In this document: in pieces, positions 35,761 to 43,547 of the stretch
How the letters are laid out: each line of letters starts with the position of its first letter
How positions within the stretch are numbered: the first letter of the stretch is position 1
Source of the DNA: Psychroflexus montanilacus
GTDB taxonomy: Bacteria; Bacteroidota; Bacteroidia; Flavobacteriales; Flavobacteriaceae
Reading direction: 5' to 3'
NCBI RefSeq assembly: GCF_020164535.1
Contig: NZ_JAIQZC010000004.1
Coordinates: 186,001 to 250,000, forward strand
DNA: 64,000 bases
The notes under the pieces: model-generated
What the model was told of the DNA's origin: nothing
Database searches by the model: none
Seen by the model: only the letters and a program-made list of their open reading frames with translations
Program-made: the position numbers and the translations under genes

Positions 35761-36657
35761 ATGATCCAACCCCCTCCACTGCAAAAAGGCGATAAGGTCG
35801 CCATCATAGCTACAGCGAGATTTATATCTAAAGTTGATTTACAAGCTGCTATACAACTTTTAAAATCTTGGGAATTAAAGCCTGTTTTAGGGTCTAGTAT
35901 TGGTCTGCAGCACAATCAATTTGCCGGAACGGATGAAGAGCGCGCTGCTGATTTACAACATCAAATCAACGATATAGACATCAATGCGATCTGGTGTGCC
36001 AAAGGCGGATACGGTTCGATACGTATCCTGGATTTGATGGATTTTTCAATGTTGAAAACGCAACCCAAATGGATCATCGGCTATTCGGATGTGACCGCCA
36101 TTCATCTGCACTTGCAAAGTTTGGGCATTACCAGCCTCCATGCGCAGATGGCTCATGGCATTGAAAGCAAGTCGGCGTCAACTTCAAATGAACTTAAAAA
36201 AGCTTTGTTTGGTGAACAACTTGAAATCGATTACGCCTCCAAACATCCGAATCAGGTAAACGGTGAAGTGAAAGCGGAAATACTAGGCGGTAATCTATCG
36301 GTATTATATTCAGCAATAGGAAGTGACAGCATGCCGAGTTTTAAAAACAAAATTTTATTCATCGAAGACCTTGACGAATACCTCTACCACATCGACAGGA
36401 TGATGCAAAATTTGAAACGTAGCGGACTATTGAGTGAAATTTCTGGGCTGATTGTTGGTGGCATGAGTGGTATGAATGATAATTCGGTGGCGTTCGGTAA
36501 AACGGCTGAAGAGATCATTTATGAAGCAGTAAAAGACCTCAATATTCCTGTGGCTTTTAATTTTCCTGCAGGTCATCTAGAAACGAATTTGCCTATTATT
36601 TTTGGTAAAAGTGCTCATCTTAGCGTAACTTCGGAACGGGTACAATTGACGTATTAA
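35761..36657 (+). CDS. LD-carboxypeptidase (peptidase S66)
   Basis: S66 enzymes trim D-alanine from L-lysyl-D-alanine or diaminopimelyl-D-alanine in peptidoglycan tetrapeptides during wall recycling. The 298-residue length is typical. All three catalytic residues are visible: Ser109 in GYSDVTAIH, Glu202 in LFIEDLDEY, and His272 in FPAGHLETN. The glycine loop CAKGGYGSIRILD is also family-specific. There is no signal peptide, so it works in the cytoplasm like LdcA. The yraN gene follows two bases after the stop. Confidence 0.93.
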   Translation: MIQPPPLQKGDKVAIIATARFISKVDLQAAIQLLKSWELKPVLGSSIGLQHNQFAGTDEERAADLQHQINDIDINAIWCAKGGYGSIRILDLMDFSMLKTQPKWIIGYSDVTAIHLHLQSLGITSLHAQMAHGIESKSASTSNELKKALFGEQLEIDYASKHPNQVNGEVKAEILGGNLSVLYSAIGSDSMPSFKNKILFIEDLDEYLYHIDRMMQNLKRSGLLSEISGLIVGGMSGMNDNSVAFGKTAEEIIYEAVKDLNIPVAFNFPAGHLETNLPIIFGKSAHLSVTSERVQLTY

Positions 36658-36659
36658 CT

Positions 36660-37022
36660 ATGGCACAGCATAACGAATTGGGTAAAAGCGGCGAAAAAGA
36701 CGCAGTCAATTTCCTTAGAAAGAAGGGCTATGACATCCTGGAAACCAATTATGTTTACGAGAAAGCGGAAGTCGACATCATCGCTAAAACGGGGGACTAT
36801 TTGGTCGTAGTGGAAGTGAAAACGAGAAGTACTCCAGATTTTGGCGACCCTCAGGATTTTGTAAAACCTGCGCAAATCAAACGTTTGGTAAAAGCGGTCG
36901 ATTATTATGTGAATGAAAAGGATTTGGACCTGGAAGTGCGATTTGATATTGTGGCCATTATTAAAAATAAATTAGGAAAACGTATAGAACACCTTGAGGA
37001 TGCTTTTTATTATTTTGAATAA
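36660..37022 (+). CDS. YraN family protein (UPF0102, endonuclease-like fold)
   Basis: The 120-residue protein has the family core: HNELGKSGEKDAVNFLRKKGY, the catalytic-looking AEVDIIAKTGDYLVVVEVKTRS (D and E-x-K of a PD-(D/E)XK fold), and the C-terminal RFDIVAII. YraN proteins resemble Holliday-junction resolvases, but their role is not established. Two bases separate it from the carboxypeptidase gene and eleven from the pirin gene, so the three probably form one operon. Confidence 0.92.
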   Translation: MAQHNELGKSGEKDAVNFLRKKGYDILETNYVYEKAEVDIIAKTGDYLVVVEVKTRSTPDFGDPQDFVKPAQIKRLVKAVDYYVNEKDLDLEVRFDIVAIIKNKLGKRIEHLEDAFYYFE

Positions 37023-37033
37023 AATTTAATGTT

Positions 37034-38047
37034 ATGAGTGATAAGATTTTAAAAATAAAAGAGCTTGGCTTCCACTGGGAAACCAAAGACCCGTTTATGT
37101 TTTGCGCCTTTCATCAGGACCAGTTTCCTAAAGGCGAAGCTAACTTAGGCCCTTCCAAAGAGGCTTTGAAAGGTCGATTTCTCGGCAACGATTTTCAAAA
37201 AAAAGACGGCTGGAGAATGTATCACGGGCAGGAAGTGCCTGGCTTTCCCTACCATCCACATGCTGGTTTTGAAACCATAACCTTAGTAGAAAAAGGCTAT
37301 GCCGATCATTCTGACTCTATGGGCGCCAAAGGCCGCTTCGGACAAGGCGATGCGCAGTGGATGACCGCTGGCAAAGGCGTGTTGCATTCGGAGATGTTTC
37401 CATTGGTGCATCAGGACAAAGAAAATCCCTTGTTATTGTTTCAGATTTGGTTGAATTTACCCAAGCGTTCCAAAAAAGTAGAGCCGCATTACAAAATGCT
37501 TTGGCATGAGGATATTCCGATAGTTGAAGAACAGGATGAGAACGGAAAAGCTATCAAAGTCAAAGTTATCGCTGGAAGTTATAAGTCTGAAAAAGCCTTA
37601 GAACCGACTCCAGATTCTCTGGCAGCAGAAGATAAAAACGACATCCAGGTGTGGAGAATTACTTTGGAAGCAGGAGCTGAATTTACCCTTCCTGCTGGCG
37701 ATGCTGAGAGCAATCGTGTGTTGTTTTTTTATGGGGGTGAAGAGCTAAAAACGGAAGGCTTTCAAATTCCAGTTGGCCATTCCCTAGATCTGGATGCTTC
37801 GCAGGAACTCAAGATAACCAACGGCAATAAAAAAGCTGAGTTGCTTTTACTTCAAGGAAAACCCATCAACGAACCTGTGGTACAACAAGGGCCATTTGTA
37901 GCCAATACCCGCGAAGAAATGAATGGGATCATCGGTGAATACCAGCGCACTCATTTTGGCGGCTGGCCCTGGCCAAAAGCTGAGTTCACTCATGGCGACA
38001 GTGGCCGGTTTGCCTTATTTGCTGATGGGAAGTTGGTGGAGAAATAA
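37034..38047 (+). CDS. Pirin-family protein
   Basis: The 337-residue bicupin has the pirin N-terminal signature HPHAGFETITLVEKGYADHSDSMG around residues 75-98 (kept short here: HPHAGFETITLVEKG then HSDSMG). These histidines and the later glutamate (HSEMFP) bind a metal. A second cupin core lies after ~residue 190. Pirins have been linked to quercetin oxidation and to redox-dependent protein binding, so the role here is open. Cytoplasmic, no signal peptide. An 11-base gap to yraN suggests co-transcription. Confidence 0.88.
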   Translation: MSDKILKIKELGFHWETKDPFMFCAFHQDQFPKGEANLGPSKEALKGRFLGNDFQKKDGWRMYHGQEVPGFPYHPHAGFETITLVEKGYADHSDSMGAKGRFGQGDAQWMTAGKGVLHSEMFPLVHQDKENPLLLFQIWLNLPKRSKKVEPHYKMLWHEDIPIVEEQDENGKAIKVKVIAGSYKSEKALEPTPDSLAAEDKNDIQVWRITLEAGAEFTLPAGDAESNRVLFFYGGEELKTEGFQIPVGHSLDLDASQELKITNGNKKAELLLLQGKPINEPVVQQGPFVANTREEMNGIIGEYQRTHFGGWPWPKAEFTHGDSGRFALFADGKLVEK

Positions 38048-38057
38048 AAGGCCTCAC

Positions 38058-38130
38058 CCAGAACTGCCTTTTTAAGGTAGTTCTGGTCTTATGCATTCCT
38101 CTCGCTCCGCTCGTCGGATGCAAGAGGAGA
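38058..38130. repeat. Two hairpins after the pirin gene, including a CTCGCTCCGCTCG repeat
   Basis: First, AGAACTGCCTT pairs imperfectly with AAGGTAGTTCT (38060-38084) and may work as a weak terminator. Second, TCCTCT (38097-38102) and AGAGGA (38123-38128), with GCATTCC/GGATGC alternatives, enclose CGCTCCGCTCGTCGG. The GC-rich core stands out in an AT-rich gap and looks like a dispersed palindromic repeat. Confidence 0.5.
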
Positions 38131-38179
38131 GGTATTTCTAACATTCTGAAATGGAGTTTTATGTAATAGAACCTTTATT

Positions 38180-38581
38180 ATGAAAAAAACAGTCCTTCTT
38201 TTAATTATAAGTTTCAGCTTGGCATCTTGCGTGGATCTATTCCTGGACGATGATATCGATTATCCAGATACCGGAGAACCGGCTACTTTTTATGAAATTA
38301 ACGTAGGTAATTCAAACTACGGGTTTGGTAATAATATAGTCGAGACAAGTTTAGGAGAACTTCGTGAAGACCAAAGCGCCAGTTTTAAAATACAAGCTCA
38401 AAATTTCAAAATAAGTGAACTAGACAGAAATCCAGATACTGGAGAAATTATCTATACATACCAACCCAAAGAGGGCTACGTCGGCGAAGATTATGTTGAA
38501 ATCCTTGCCCCTACCGATAAAAATGGTAATGAAATTTTTGAAACTAAGACCTATACGTTTCAAATTAATGTAAGTCGATAA
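38180..38581 (+). CDS. Small lipoprotein with an Ig-like domain
   Basis: The 133-residue protein has a lipoprotein signal (FSLASCVDLF, lipid Cys at 17) followed by an acidic DDDIDYPDTGEP stretch. The C-terminal half (YTYQPKEGYVGEDYVEILA, TYTFQINVSR) reads as one Ig-like or cadherin-like beta-sandwich of the kind found in outer-membrane proteins. It may be exposed at the surface. Function unknown. Stands alone between the pirin operon and the second toxin-antitoxin pair. Confidence 0.65.
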   Translation: MKKTVLLLIISFSLASCVDLFLDDDIDYPDTGEPATFYEINVGNSNYGFGNNIVETSLGELREDQSASFKIQAQNFKISELDRNPDTGEIIYTYQPKEGYVGEDYVEILAPTDKNGNEIFETKTYTFQINVSR

Positions 38582-38601
38582 ATTTTCATAAGCTATAGCA
38601 T

Positions 38602-38636
38602 TTTACGTAAACATATTTTATATTTGTACGTAAAAT
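38602..38636 (+). promoter_or_regulatory. Promoter and operator of the second toxin-antitoxin pair
   Basis: TTTTACGTA (from 38602) and TACGTAAAA (ending 38635) form a perfect inverted repeat with a 17-base centre. The centre contains the -7 element TATATTTG (38619-38626). A repressor bound to both arms would cover the promoter. The first pair has the same box and right arm. Confidence 0.72.
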
Positions 38637-38645
38637 ATGGTTTAT

Positions 38646-38888
38646 ATGGATAAGAAACTAACTTTAAGTTTAGATGAACGTGTAATTGAAGCTGCAAAGC
38701 TTTACGCAAAGTCAAATAAAACCAGTCTTTCCAAACTCATAGAATCTTATTTAAATTCTCTCTCAGGTAAAACTAAACCGTCAGAGATTACACCTCTCGT
38801 AGAAAGCCTTAGTGGAGTCATTTCAATAGATGATAATTTTGACGAAAAGGAAGAATATACTCGCTTTTTAATAGAGAAATATAAATGA
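38646..38888 (+). CDS. Antitoxin, DUF6364-like (second pair)
   Basis: From ATG 38646 the 80-residue protein begins MDKKLTLSLDERVIEAAKLY, then NKTSLSKLIESYLNSL. This matches the first-pair antitoxin almost residue for residue in the DNA-binding half. The in-frame ATG at 38637 would add MVY but lies only 10 bases after the promoter box, while ATG 38646 keeps the same distance (about 20 bases) as in the first pair. The C-terminus ends FLIEKYK, like LLEKYK in the paralogue. Stop and toxin ATG overlap by four bases. Confidence 0.84.
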   Translation: MDKKLTLSLDERVIEAAKLYAKSNKTSLSKLIESYLNSLSGKTKPSEITPLVESLSGVISIDDNFDEKEEYTRFLIEKYK

Positions 38889-39298
38889 AAAAGCTATTGA
38901 TTGACACCAATATCGTTATTGATTTACTCTCTAAAAGAAAAGGGTTTTATGACGATGCTGCTCAATTATTTTCTAAAGCAGATCAGGATAAACTTAAGTT
39001 AACTATTTCATCCTTGACCTTTGCAAACACAAATTACATACTGAGCAAGTTGAGATCTGCGAAAGACGCAAGAGAAATACTAAGAAAGTTTAAGGTACTA
39101 GTAGAACTTTTGCCATTGAATGATAAAATCACAGAGCTTGCCCTCAGCGACGAAAGCTTTCCTGATTTTGAAGATGGACTTCAATACTATTCTGCCTTAG
39201 AAAATGATGTTGATATTATCATCACTAGAAACAAAAAGGATTTTAAAAGCTCAAAACTACCTGTCTTAACTTCAAAAGAGTTTTTAGCAAGCTTTTAA
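38885..39298 (+). CDS. PIN-domain toxin (second pair)
   Basis: The 137-residue protein shows LIDTNIVIDLLSKRKGFYDDA (Asp7, Asn9, Asp13; split here as LIDTNIVIDLL and KGFYDDA), DFEDGLQYYSALEND and IITRNKKDF. These are the PIN acidic positions also seen in the first-pair toxin. It should be an RNA-cutting toxin held by the antitoxin before it. Three bases separate its stop from that of glnS, which is convergent. Confidence 0.85.
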   Translation: MKKLLIDTNIVIDLLSKRKGFYDDAAQLFSKADQDKLKLTISSLTFANTNYILSKLRSAKDAREILRKFKVLVELLPLNDKITELALSDESFPDFEDGLQYYSALENDVDIIITRNKKDFKSSKLPVLTSKEFLASF

Positions 39299-39301
39299 TC
39301 T

Positions 39302-40975
39302 TTACTTGTTCTTCCAGTTATCCCTTAGCGTCACTGTCCTATTAAATACCAATTGTTCTGATGTAGAATCTCTGTCCACACAGAAATACCCAATGCGTTG
39401 GAACTGAAATTTATCTTCAGCCTTAGCCGATTTTAAATAAGGTTCTACATAAGCTTTACTGACTTCCAAAGATTCAGGATTGACGAAGTCTAAAAAGTCT
39501 TTTTCCTTGTCGGCAGTAGGATCTTCCACGGTAAACAGTCGGTCGTACAGTCTCACCTCAGCTTCTACAGCATGTGGAATAGACACCCAGTGCAAAGTTC
39601 CTTTTACCTTACGCTTAGAAGCTTCCGTTCCGCTTCCGCTTTTACTTTCAGTATCGTAAGTACAGTGCACTTCCAGTATATTGCCATCATCATCTTTCAC
39701 CACCTCTTCAGCTTTGATGATGTAAGCGTTTTTCAGACGAACCTCCTTGCCCAATTTCAAGCGGAAAAACTTTCTATTGGCTTCCTCTCTAAAGTCTTCC
39801 TGCTCGATGTATAATTCTCTGGAAAATGGAACTTCGTGTTCACCGGCAGACTCATCTTCAGGATTATTTTCTGCAGTGAGCCACTCCTCTTTGCCTTCAG
39901 GATAGTTGGTGATAATAACTTTCAAAGGATCCATCACACCCATGACACGTGACGCTTTTTTGTTGAGATCATCTCGCACACAAAATTCCAAATGTGCCAC
40001 ATCTATCATGTTTTCTCGTTTGCCAATGCCTATGCTATCCGCAAAAGTTCTGATGGATTCTGGCGTATAACCCCGTCTCCTTAATCCTGAAATCGTTGGC
40101 ATTCTGGGATCATCCCAGGACGTGACAATATTTTGTTCCACTAGCTGAGCTAACTTTCGTTTGCTTACAATGGTATGACTCAAATTACGTCTGGCAAACT
40201 CGCGTTGTTTTGGTACTAAGTCGCCTGGCTTACTCACGCGTTCTACAAACCAGTTATAAAGCTCGCGGTGGGGTAAAAATTCCAGTGTACAAAACGAATG
40301 CGATACCGATTCAATAAAATCAGATTCGCCATGTGCCCAGTCGTACATAGGGTAAATCATCCAGTCGTTTCCTGTGCGGTGATGTGCTTTATGCAAACAT
40401 CTGTACATCACGGGATCCCGCATAATCATATTCGGAGAAGCCATATTTATTTTAGCACGTAGCACATGGGCTTTTTCGCCGGTTTCTCCATTTTTCATCG
40501 CTTCAAAAAGCTGTAAGTTGTCTTCCACGGAACGATTTCTGTAAGGACTCGCCGTGCCTGGTTGGGTTGGTGTTCCTTTTTGAGAAGCAATGTCTTCAGA
40601 CGACTGACTATCCACATACGCATCACCAGCTTTAATCAACTCCACCGCCCAATCATACAACTGCTGAAAATAGTCTGAAGCGTAACATTCCTCCGCCCAC
40701 TCAAAACCCAGCCACTGCACATCGCTTTTGATAGAATCCACATACACGGTCTCTTCCTTCAGCGGATTGGTATCATCAAATCTTAAATTGACGGGTGCGT
40801 TATATTTGAGGCCCAAACCAAAGTTCAGGCAAATCGAAGACGCGTGTCCAATATGCAAAAATCCGTTAGGCTCAGGGGGGAAGCGAAATTTCAAGTCGCT
40901 TACGGTATAGTCGGTTTTCAAATCCTCTTCAATGATTTGCTCAATGAAATTCAAAGATTTTTTCTCTTCAGACAT
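39302..40975 (-). CDS. glnS: Glutaminyl-tRNA synthetase
   Basis: GlnS charges tRNA-Gln directly. The 557-residue protein has HIGH at 41-44 in PPEPNGFLHIGHASSICLNF, the class I recognition loop VSKRKL (KMSKS-like), GTPTQPGTASPYRNRS, and a C-terminal double beta-barrel anticodon domain (VSIPHAVEAEVRLYDRLF). Length is that of the E. coli enzyme. The presence of GlnS means this organism does not depend on the Glu-tRNA amidotransferase route. ATG start; promoter box upstream. Confidence 0.96.
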   Translation of the reverse strand: MSEEKKSLNFIEQIIEEDLKTDYTVSDLKFRFPPEPNGFLHIGHASSICLNFGLGLKYNAPVNLRFDDTNPLKEETVYVDSIKSDVQWLGFEWAEECYASDYFQQLYDWAVELIKAGDAYVDSQSSEDIASQKGTPTQPGTASPYRNRSVEDNLQLFEAMKNGETGEKAHVLRAKINMASPNMIMRDPVMYRCLHKAHHRTGNDWMIYPMYDWAHGESDFIESVSHSFCTLEFLPHRELYNWFVERVSKPGDLVPKQREFARRNLSHTIVSKRKLAQLVEQNIVTSWDDPRMPTISGLRRRGYTPESIRTFADSIGIGKRENMIDVAHLEFCVRDDLNKKASRVMGVMDPLKVIITNYPEGKEEWLTAENNPEDESAGEHEVPFSRELYIEQEDFREEANRKFFRLKLGKEVRLKNAYIIKAEEVVKDDDGNILEVHCTYDTESKSGSGTEASKRKVKGTLHWVSIPHAVEAEVRLYDRLFTVEDPTADKEKDFLDFVNPESLEVSKAYVEPYLKSAKAEDKFQFQRIGYFCVDRDSTSEQLVFNRTVTLRDNWKNK

Positions 40976-40992
40976 AATTCAAATTTAAGTTG

Positions 40993-41000
40993 CAAATTTA
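40993..41000 (-). promoter_or_regulatory. glnS promoter -7 element
   Basis: On the minus strand this is TAAATTTG, a TAnnTTTG match, 17 bases before the glnS start. No -33 TTG at the right distance. Confidence 0.5.
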
Positions 41001-41047
41001 CTCAAATTCACGATGCTATAAAGAGTAGGCGGAATAAGATTTTTTCT

Positions 41048-41110
41048 GATTTTGGGTTTTGGTAGATTGATGTGCAGAATAAGTTAACTTTAAACCAGAA
41101 AATCAACTTA
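41048..41110. repeat. Diverged intergenic repeat, copy 1
   Basis: GATTTTGGGTTTTGGTAGATTGA and the following AATAAGTTAACTTTAAACCAGAAAATCAA (segments kept apart) match, with scattered changes, the sequence at 42510-42570. Longest identical blocks are TTTGGTAGATTGA and AAACCAGAAAAT. The pair flanks the TSUP and Lrp genes. Confidence 0.7.
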
Positions 41111-41192
41111 ACCTCTCGCTGGGGCGGTAGTTTCAACTGAAGGTTTTACGATAGAATTGATGTTTTCGTTAGGAAAGGTATTTTTTATCATC

Positions 41193-41232
41193 AGACTTCA
41201 CAGTCCCTAAGGCTTTGTGGACTATGAAGTCT
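41193..41232. repeat. Long imperfect hairpin in the glnS-TSUP gap
   Basis: AGACTTCA-c-AGTCC pairs with GGACT-a-TGAAGTCT over a 12-base loop. It lies just after the stop of the leftward TSUP gene and could end its transcript, although no T run follows. The rest of 40976-41241 holds only the glnS promoter and the repeat copy. Confidence 0.6.
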
Positions 41233-41241
41233 ATTAAAGCA

Positions 41242-41958
41242 TTAAAAAATCAATGCCAATCCAGAAAGTGATAAGATGACTAGCAACATTCTTTTAAACT
41301 GGACCTCATTGATTTTCGGAAAGAATTTTATACCTAAAAATTGAGCTAAAAAAAATACAGGCAGCACAATCAAACTCATTTGCAAATGCTGCAGGTTTAG
41401 AGCACCACTGATGCTCAAAGCAGGAATACGGATGAGTGTGATTAAGGCTAGAACACCTATCATGGTTGCTCTAAAGGTTTTGGCTTCTTTCACCGTATTT
41501 TTAACGCTAATGACATAAAGCGGACCGCCAGTAGAAAACACACCAGAGAAAAATCCTCCCATCATCCCAAAAGTCCAGTTAGCTTTTTTACCTAAAGCTA
41601 GCTCTTTCTTTCCGAGGAGTACATATCCAACATATAGTAGAATAAAAACACCTAGCCCTGTTTGCAAAATGACAGGTTTGGAATAAGTAAGCACTACTAT
41701 TCCCAGGACAACGCCTATCAAGGACGCCAAAATAAGTCTCACAATGGTATCTTTATCAATATTTTGCCATTCTTTATACACCATATAGGAGCTTGAGAAT
41801 AAATAAAAAATAGAAACATAGGCGATAGCATCCGGCAATTTTACCGCAAAAAGAAGAATAGGCAAAGCCACCAGAGACCCTGCAAAACCAACAAGTGATT
41901 GAACAAAAAAACCACAAAAGATGGCAATGGCGAGGATAATCAAGACATATAATTCCAA
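41242..41958 (-). CDS. TSUP (TauE/SafE) family permease
   Basis: The 238-residue protein has about eight membrane helices in two related halves. Family features are the N-terminal GFFVQSLVGFAGSLVALPIL and the mid-protein GGFFSGVFSTGGPLYVI. TSUP proteins move sulfite, sulfoacetate or similar organic anions; the substrate here is not evident. The start is TTG at 41958: the next methionine is well inside the second helix region, and a TAAATTTG box lies 26 bases upstream. Divergent from the Lrp-family regulator, which may control it. Confidence 0.85.
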   Translation of the reverse strand: MELYVLIILAIAIFCGFFVQSLVGFAGSLVALPILLFAVKLPDAIAYVSIFYLFSSSYMVYKEWQNIDKDTIVRLILASLIGVVLGIVVLTYSKPVILQTGLGVFILLYVGYVLLGKKELALGKKANWTFGMMGGFFSGVFSTGGPLYVISVKNTVKEAKTFRATMIGVLALITLIRIPALSISGALNLQHLQMSLIVLPVFFLAQFLGIKFFPKINEVQFKRMLLVILSLSGLALIF

Positions 41959-41984
41959 GGCTGAATTAGTTTTTGATAAAAGCG

Positions 41985-41992
41985 CAAATTTA
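41985..41992 (-). promoter_or_regulatory. TSUP gene promoter -7 element
   Basis: Minus strand TAAATTTG matches TAnnTTTG in the divergent spacer between the TSUP and Lrp genes. Confidence 0.5.
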
Positions 41993-42085
41993 AATTATCA
42001 CCATTAGCTTACGAAAACGAATCAATGGCTAATCCAATCAATTATCAAATAAAAAAAGTATTTTTACTTTTAAACACTAGATTTA

Positions 42086-42511
42086 ATGGCAGATAAAATA
42101 GATTTCAAAATAATCGATGTCTTAAAAATAAACTCAAGACTCTCTTACGCAGAAATTGGAAAACAAGTTTCCCTTTCTCCTTCTTCTGTAAGAGAAAGAG
42201 TGAAGAAGATGGAAGATTCAGGGTTGATAAAAGGATACACACTCCAGCTTAACCAACGCCTGATGGGTAATAATCTGGAAGCTTTCATTATGCTAAAAAT
42301 CTTTAGCGGAAAGCTCAAAGCTGCTTTGGTAGAAATTGAATCTTATCCGGAAGTTAAAGAAGCCTTTAGAATCACTGGGCAGCATAACTTATACATAAGA
42401 ATTGCATTAAAAGACCAGCTTCATTTGCAACAGTTTATAGATAAACTAGTCAATTTTGGTGAACCTACGACACATTTAATCCTTTCAAGGATTGGAAAAG
42501 AAAGCTTTTGA
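42086..42511 (+). CDS. Lrp/AsnC-family transcriptional regulator
   Basis: The 141-residue protein has an N-terminal winged helix-turn-helix (~8-58; NSRLSYAEIGKQVSLSPSSV, RVKKMEDSGLIKGYT) and a C-terminal RAM ligand-binding domain (~65-138; AFIMLKIFSGKLKAALVEI, RITGQHNLYIRI). Such regulators sense amino acids or related small molecules and often control a divergent transporter, here the TSUP permease. The gene's stop overlaps the beginning of repeat copy 2. Confidence 0.92.
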   Translation: MADKIDFKIIDVLKINSRLSYAEIGKQVSLSPSSVRERVKKMEDSGLIKGYTLQLNQRLMGNNLEAFIMLKIFSGKLKAALVEIESYPEVKEAFRITGQHNLYIRIALKDQLHLQQFIDKLVNFGEPTTHLILSRIGKESF

Positions 42512-42570
42512 TTTTAGGCTTTGGTAGATTGAAATTCGGTATAAAATAAACTTAAACCAGAAAATTAATT
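42510..42570. repeat. Diverged intergenic repeat, copy 2
   Basis: This matches 41048-41110 in the same orientation, beginning in the stop codon of the Lrp gene. The best blocks are TTTGGTAGATTGA and AAACCAGAAAAT. There is no coding potential. Confidence 0.7.
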
Positions 42571-42617
42571 CTACCACGACTTTAGTTTGAAGTGAAGGGC
42601 TTTAATTAAGGATCTTA

Positions 42618-43370
42618 TTAAACTAAAGTCAGTTGTATTCCCATGGCTTCTATCTCTTTAGCCATGGTCTCTGTAATGCCAGAATCCGTGATGATATGGT
42701 GGATGTCAGATAGTTCACAAATCTTACCAAAACCCTTTCTATTAAACTTGGAGGAATCTGCAAGGACAATTACTTTTTGAGCAGAATTGATCATTTCCTT
42801 ATTCAGGATGGCTTCCTCAAGGCTGGTTGTCGTGCAACCATGATCTACATCTATACCATCAACGCCAAGAAATAAGAGGTTGCAAGAAATATTCTGAAGC
42901 AGTGTCTGTGAATAATGACCTGTAACAGAAGAAGAACTATGTCTTATACTACCACCAAGTTGCAGAATATGATAGTTGGGTGATTTTGTTAGTTCGAGAG
43001 ACACCATTAGAGAAGATGTAGTGATATTAAGCTGTTCTTCAATGTTGAGAGCTTTTGCAAGAGCATGCATAGTAGTCCCAGAGGCAATCATAATAGAGTC
43101 ATTAGGCTTAATGAGCTTCACAGCAACTTCAGCGATAGCCTCTTTTTCTGTAACATTAAGTTTTTCTTTTTCACTGACGTGCCTGTCATTGATATAAGGA
43201 TTTTGAGTAGTAGCTCCTCCATGTGTTCTGAAAAGCAGTCCCTTCTCTTCCAGAAGTTTCAAATCCTTTCGAATTGTCACGGCAGAGACTTTGAAAAGAT
43301 CGCACAAATAGGAAACACTTACGTAGCTTTCGTTCTCTAATAATTCTAAAATAGCCTGATGCCGTTTCAC
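42618..43370 (-). CDS. DeoR-family repressor, probable glycerol regulator
   Basis: The 250-residue protein has a DeoR-type helix-turn-helix (residues ~6-57; VSYLCDLFKVSAVTIRKDLK, then GLLFRTHGGA) and a C-terminal sugar-phosphate-sensing domain with IMIASGTTMHALAKAL, LGVDGIDVDHG and VIVLADSSKFNRKG. This is the GlpR plan; GlpR responds to glycerol-3-phosphate. It is divergent from glpD-glpK-glpF, so local control of these genes is the natural reading. The start is GTG, with MKRHQAILELL as the usual beginning; a TATATTTG box lies 21 bases before it. Confidence 0.86.
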   Translation of the reverse strand: MKRHQAILELLENESYVSVSYLCDLFKVSAVTIRKDLKLLEEKGLLFRTHGGATTQNPYINDRHVSEKEKLNVTEKEAIAEVAVKLIKPNDSIMIASGTTMHALAKALNIEEQLNITTSSLMVSLELTKSPNYHILQLGGSIRHSSSSVTGHYSQTLLQNISCNLLFLGVDGIDVDHGCTTTSLEEAILNKEMINSAQKVIVLADSSKFNRKGFGKICELSDIHHIITDSGITETMAKEIEAMGIQLTLV

Positions 43371-43391
43371 TTTTATTTCGTTTAGTTATCA

Positions 43392-43399
43392 CAAATATA
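43392..43399 (-). promoter_or_regulatory. Repressor gene promoter -7 element
   Basis: Minus strand TATATTTG, a TAnnTTTG match, 21 bases before the GTG start, in the spacer shared with glpD. Confidence 0.5.
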
Positions 43400-43515
43400 A
43401 AAGAATATTATCTAGTTCTTCCCATTCTAAAAAGGATTTATAGAATGTAAAGACAGAATTATTTCGATTTGTTATTATTTTTTAACCTTTTAGTTTCGTT
43501 TTAATTCTTTTTTAT

Positions 43516-43523
43516 TACATTTG
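43516..43523 (+). promoter_or_regulatory. glp operon promoter -7 element
   Basis: TACATTTG matches TAnnTTTG, 24 bases before the glpD ATG. The 177-base divergent spacer is the place to look for repressor sites; no clear operator pair was recognised. Confidence 0.5.
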
Positions 43524-43547
43524 ATCAAGCATTCGAAATAAAACAAA

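Noticed and set aside
34776-39298. A mobile island carrying the toxin-antitoxin pairs
   Set aside because: Ordinary housekeeping genes lie between the pairs, and no integrase, transposase or clear end repeats are visible.
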